From positions 62,001 through 126,000 of the forward strand of contig JAEWIZ010000008.1 of NCBI GenBank assembly GCA_023386815.1: a DNA stretch of 64,000 bases. The letters run 5' to 3'. Below the pieces are notes generated by a model, which was given only the letters and a program-made list of their open reading frames with translations, ran no database searches and had not been told where the DNA came from. The stretch's first letter is position 1; every line of letters begins with the position of its first letter. Positions 63,573 through 64,000 of this stretch are shown in pieces. A program made the translations under genes and the position numbers. The stretch comes from Bacillota bacterium (GTDB taxonomy: Bacteria > Bacillota > Clostridia > Lachnospirales > Lachnospiraceae).

Positions 63573-64000
63573 ATGAAAAATTCATTTATGCAAAAGGGCG
63601 TTATTTCTGTAGCAATCTCGCTAATATTAACAATGCTGTTGACGGCAAATGTATTTGCTGCAACAACATACCTGGTAAAGGATGGAGCATTCCAGAACGC
63701 GGGATTCATTAATGCCGGTGAAGCAAAGGATCAGGCAATAACCGGGCCGGGTAATTGGACTCAGTTAAACCTTGGTGATTCAAACGCAGATGCACCTTAT
63801 CTTCACATTATTGTGAAAGCGGAAGGCGGTGATACTGCAGCAGCACAAATCGTAGTTTCAGATACTTATACATTCAATCTTTCGGATCTTGGAATTACCT
63901 TGAATGGTGAATATCAGGATGTAGTGTTACCGGTAGTAGATCAAGGTATTACAACATTAGGATGGCTAAACTTTATGGGACTTGATGGCGGTACCGTTAC
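63573..64000 (+). CDS. Secreted protein, partial (cut by window end)
   Basis: Open reading frame starting at ATG 63573 (AGAGAGGAGG upstream) and running off the window. It has a signal peptide with KKG-type basic start, a hydrophobic core and an ANVFA-type cleavage site near residue 29. The mature part seen so far (about 110 residues) is beta-strand-rich with Gly and Asp, resembling an extracellular carbohydrate-binding or cell-surface domain. No catalytic motif is visible in this part. Probably a polysaccharide-degrading enzyme regulated by the upstream operators (inference). Confidence 0.7.
   Translation, partial: MKNSFMQKGVISVAISLILTMLLTANVFAATTYLVKDGAFQNAGFINAGEAKDQAITGPGNWTQLNLGDSNADAPYLHIIVKAEGGDTAAAQIVVSDTYTFNLSDLGITLNGEYQDVVLPVVDQGITTLGWLNFMGLDGGTV

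Noticed and set aside
1..64000. tRNA, rRNA, insertion sequences, integrases or prophage genes
   Set aside because: I looked for cloverleaf-like segments, transposase motifs and phage proteins and recognised none.

Overview
The window looks like chromosome of a low-GC Gram-positive anaerobe of the class Clostridia, most likely a plant- or gut-polysaccharide degrader of the Lachnospiraceae type. The grounds are AT-rich DNA, strong AGGAGG-type ribosome binding sites, lipoprotein-anchored ABC solute-binding proteins, several YesMN/AraC/LacI/ROK sugar regulators, an ECF-type S component and a vanG-type cluster. No rRNA, tRNA, CRISPR array, insertion sequence or prophage gene was recognised. The species call is an inference.

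Layout. 1-2045: a TauE/SafE membrane exporter divergent from a LysR regulator. 2057-9684: a glucuronide utilisation locus with an AraC regulator, a GH2 beta-glucuronidase, a GPH-family glycoside carrier, a GH3 beta-N-acetylhexosaminidase-like enzyme and a HAD phosphatase. 10007-11316: an AraC-GyrI regulator coupled to a small PUA/ASCH-like protein. 11744-25253: a YesM/YesN two-component pair followed by an oligosaccharide ABC importer, a DUF3237 protein, an SGNH esterase, a Nif3-like protein, an alpha/beta-hydrolase esterase, a P-loop kinase and a GH13_18 (sucrose-phosphorylase-like) enzyme. This reads as one catabolic unit for an acylated glycoside.

25495-31441 is a complete vanG-type cluster (vanR, vanS, vanG, vanXY, vanT) for D-Ala-D-Ser peptidoglycan precursors. 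It is followed by a BlaI-type repressor with a 38-bp palindromic operator over its promoter, and by an unusual fusion of a BlaR1-type M56 protease with a LytR-CpsA-Psr (LCP) domain. An ABC exporter, a histidine phosphatase and a zinc alcohol dehydrogenase follow.

38306-52372 appears devoted to amino sugars: LacI and ROK regulators, a cytoplasmic DUF4838 (GH163-type) protein, a sugar ABC importer, an aldose-epimerase-like protein, an SsuABC-type ABC importer, a NagB-like isomerase with an altered catalytic triad, and NagA. A histidine kinase and a LuxR-type response regulator follow (52464-54694).

54860-63274 is the most unusual region: a LarC1-only nickel-pincer cofactor protein, an ECF S component, a uridine-kinase-like protein, an atypical phosphofructokinase, a class II aldolase, a TIM-like isomerase, a divergent LarA-family protein and a ChrA-family transporter. 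Two stretches of it carry the same GCAAACGTTTGC operator. It looks like a self-contained lower-glycolysis module coupled to a nickel-pincer racemase/epimerase, that is, a candidate undescribed sugar or sugar-acid pathway. The window ends inside a secreted protein gene with two LacI-type operators.
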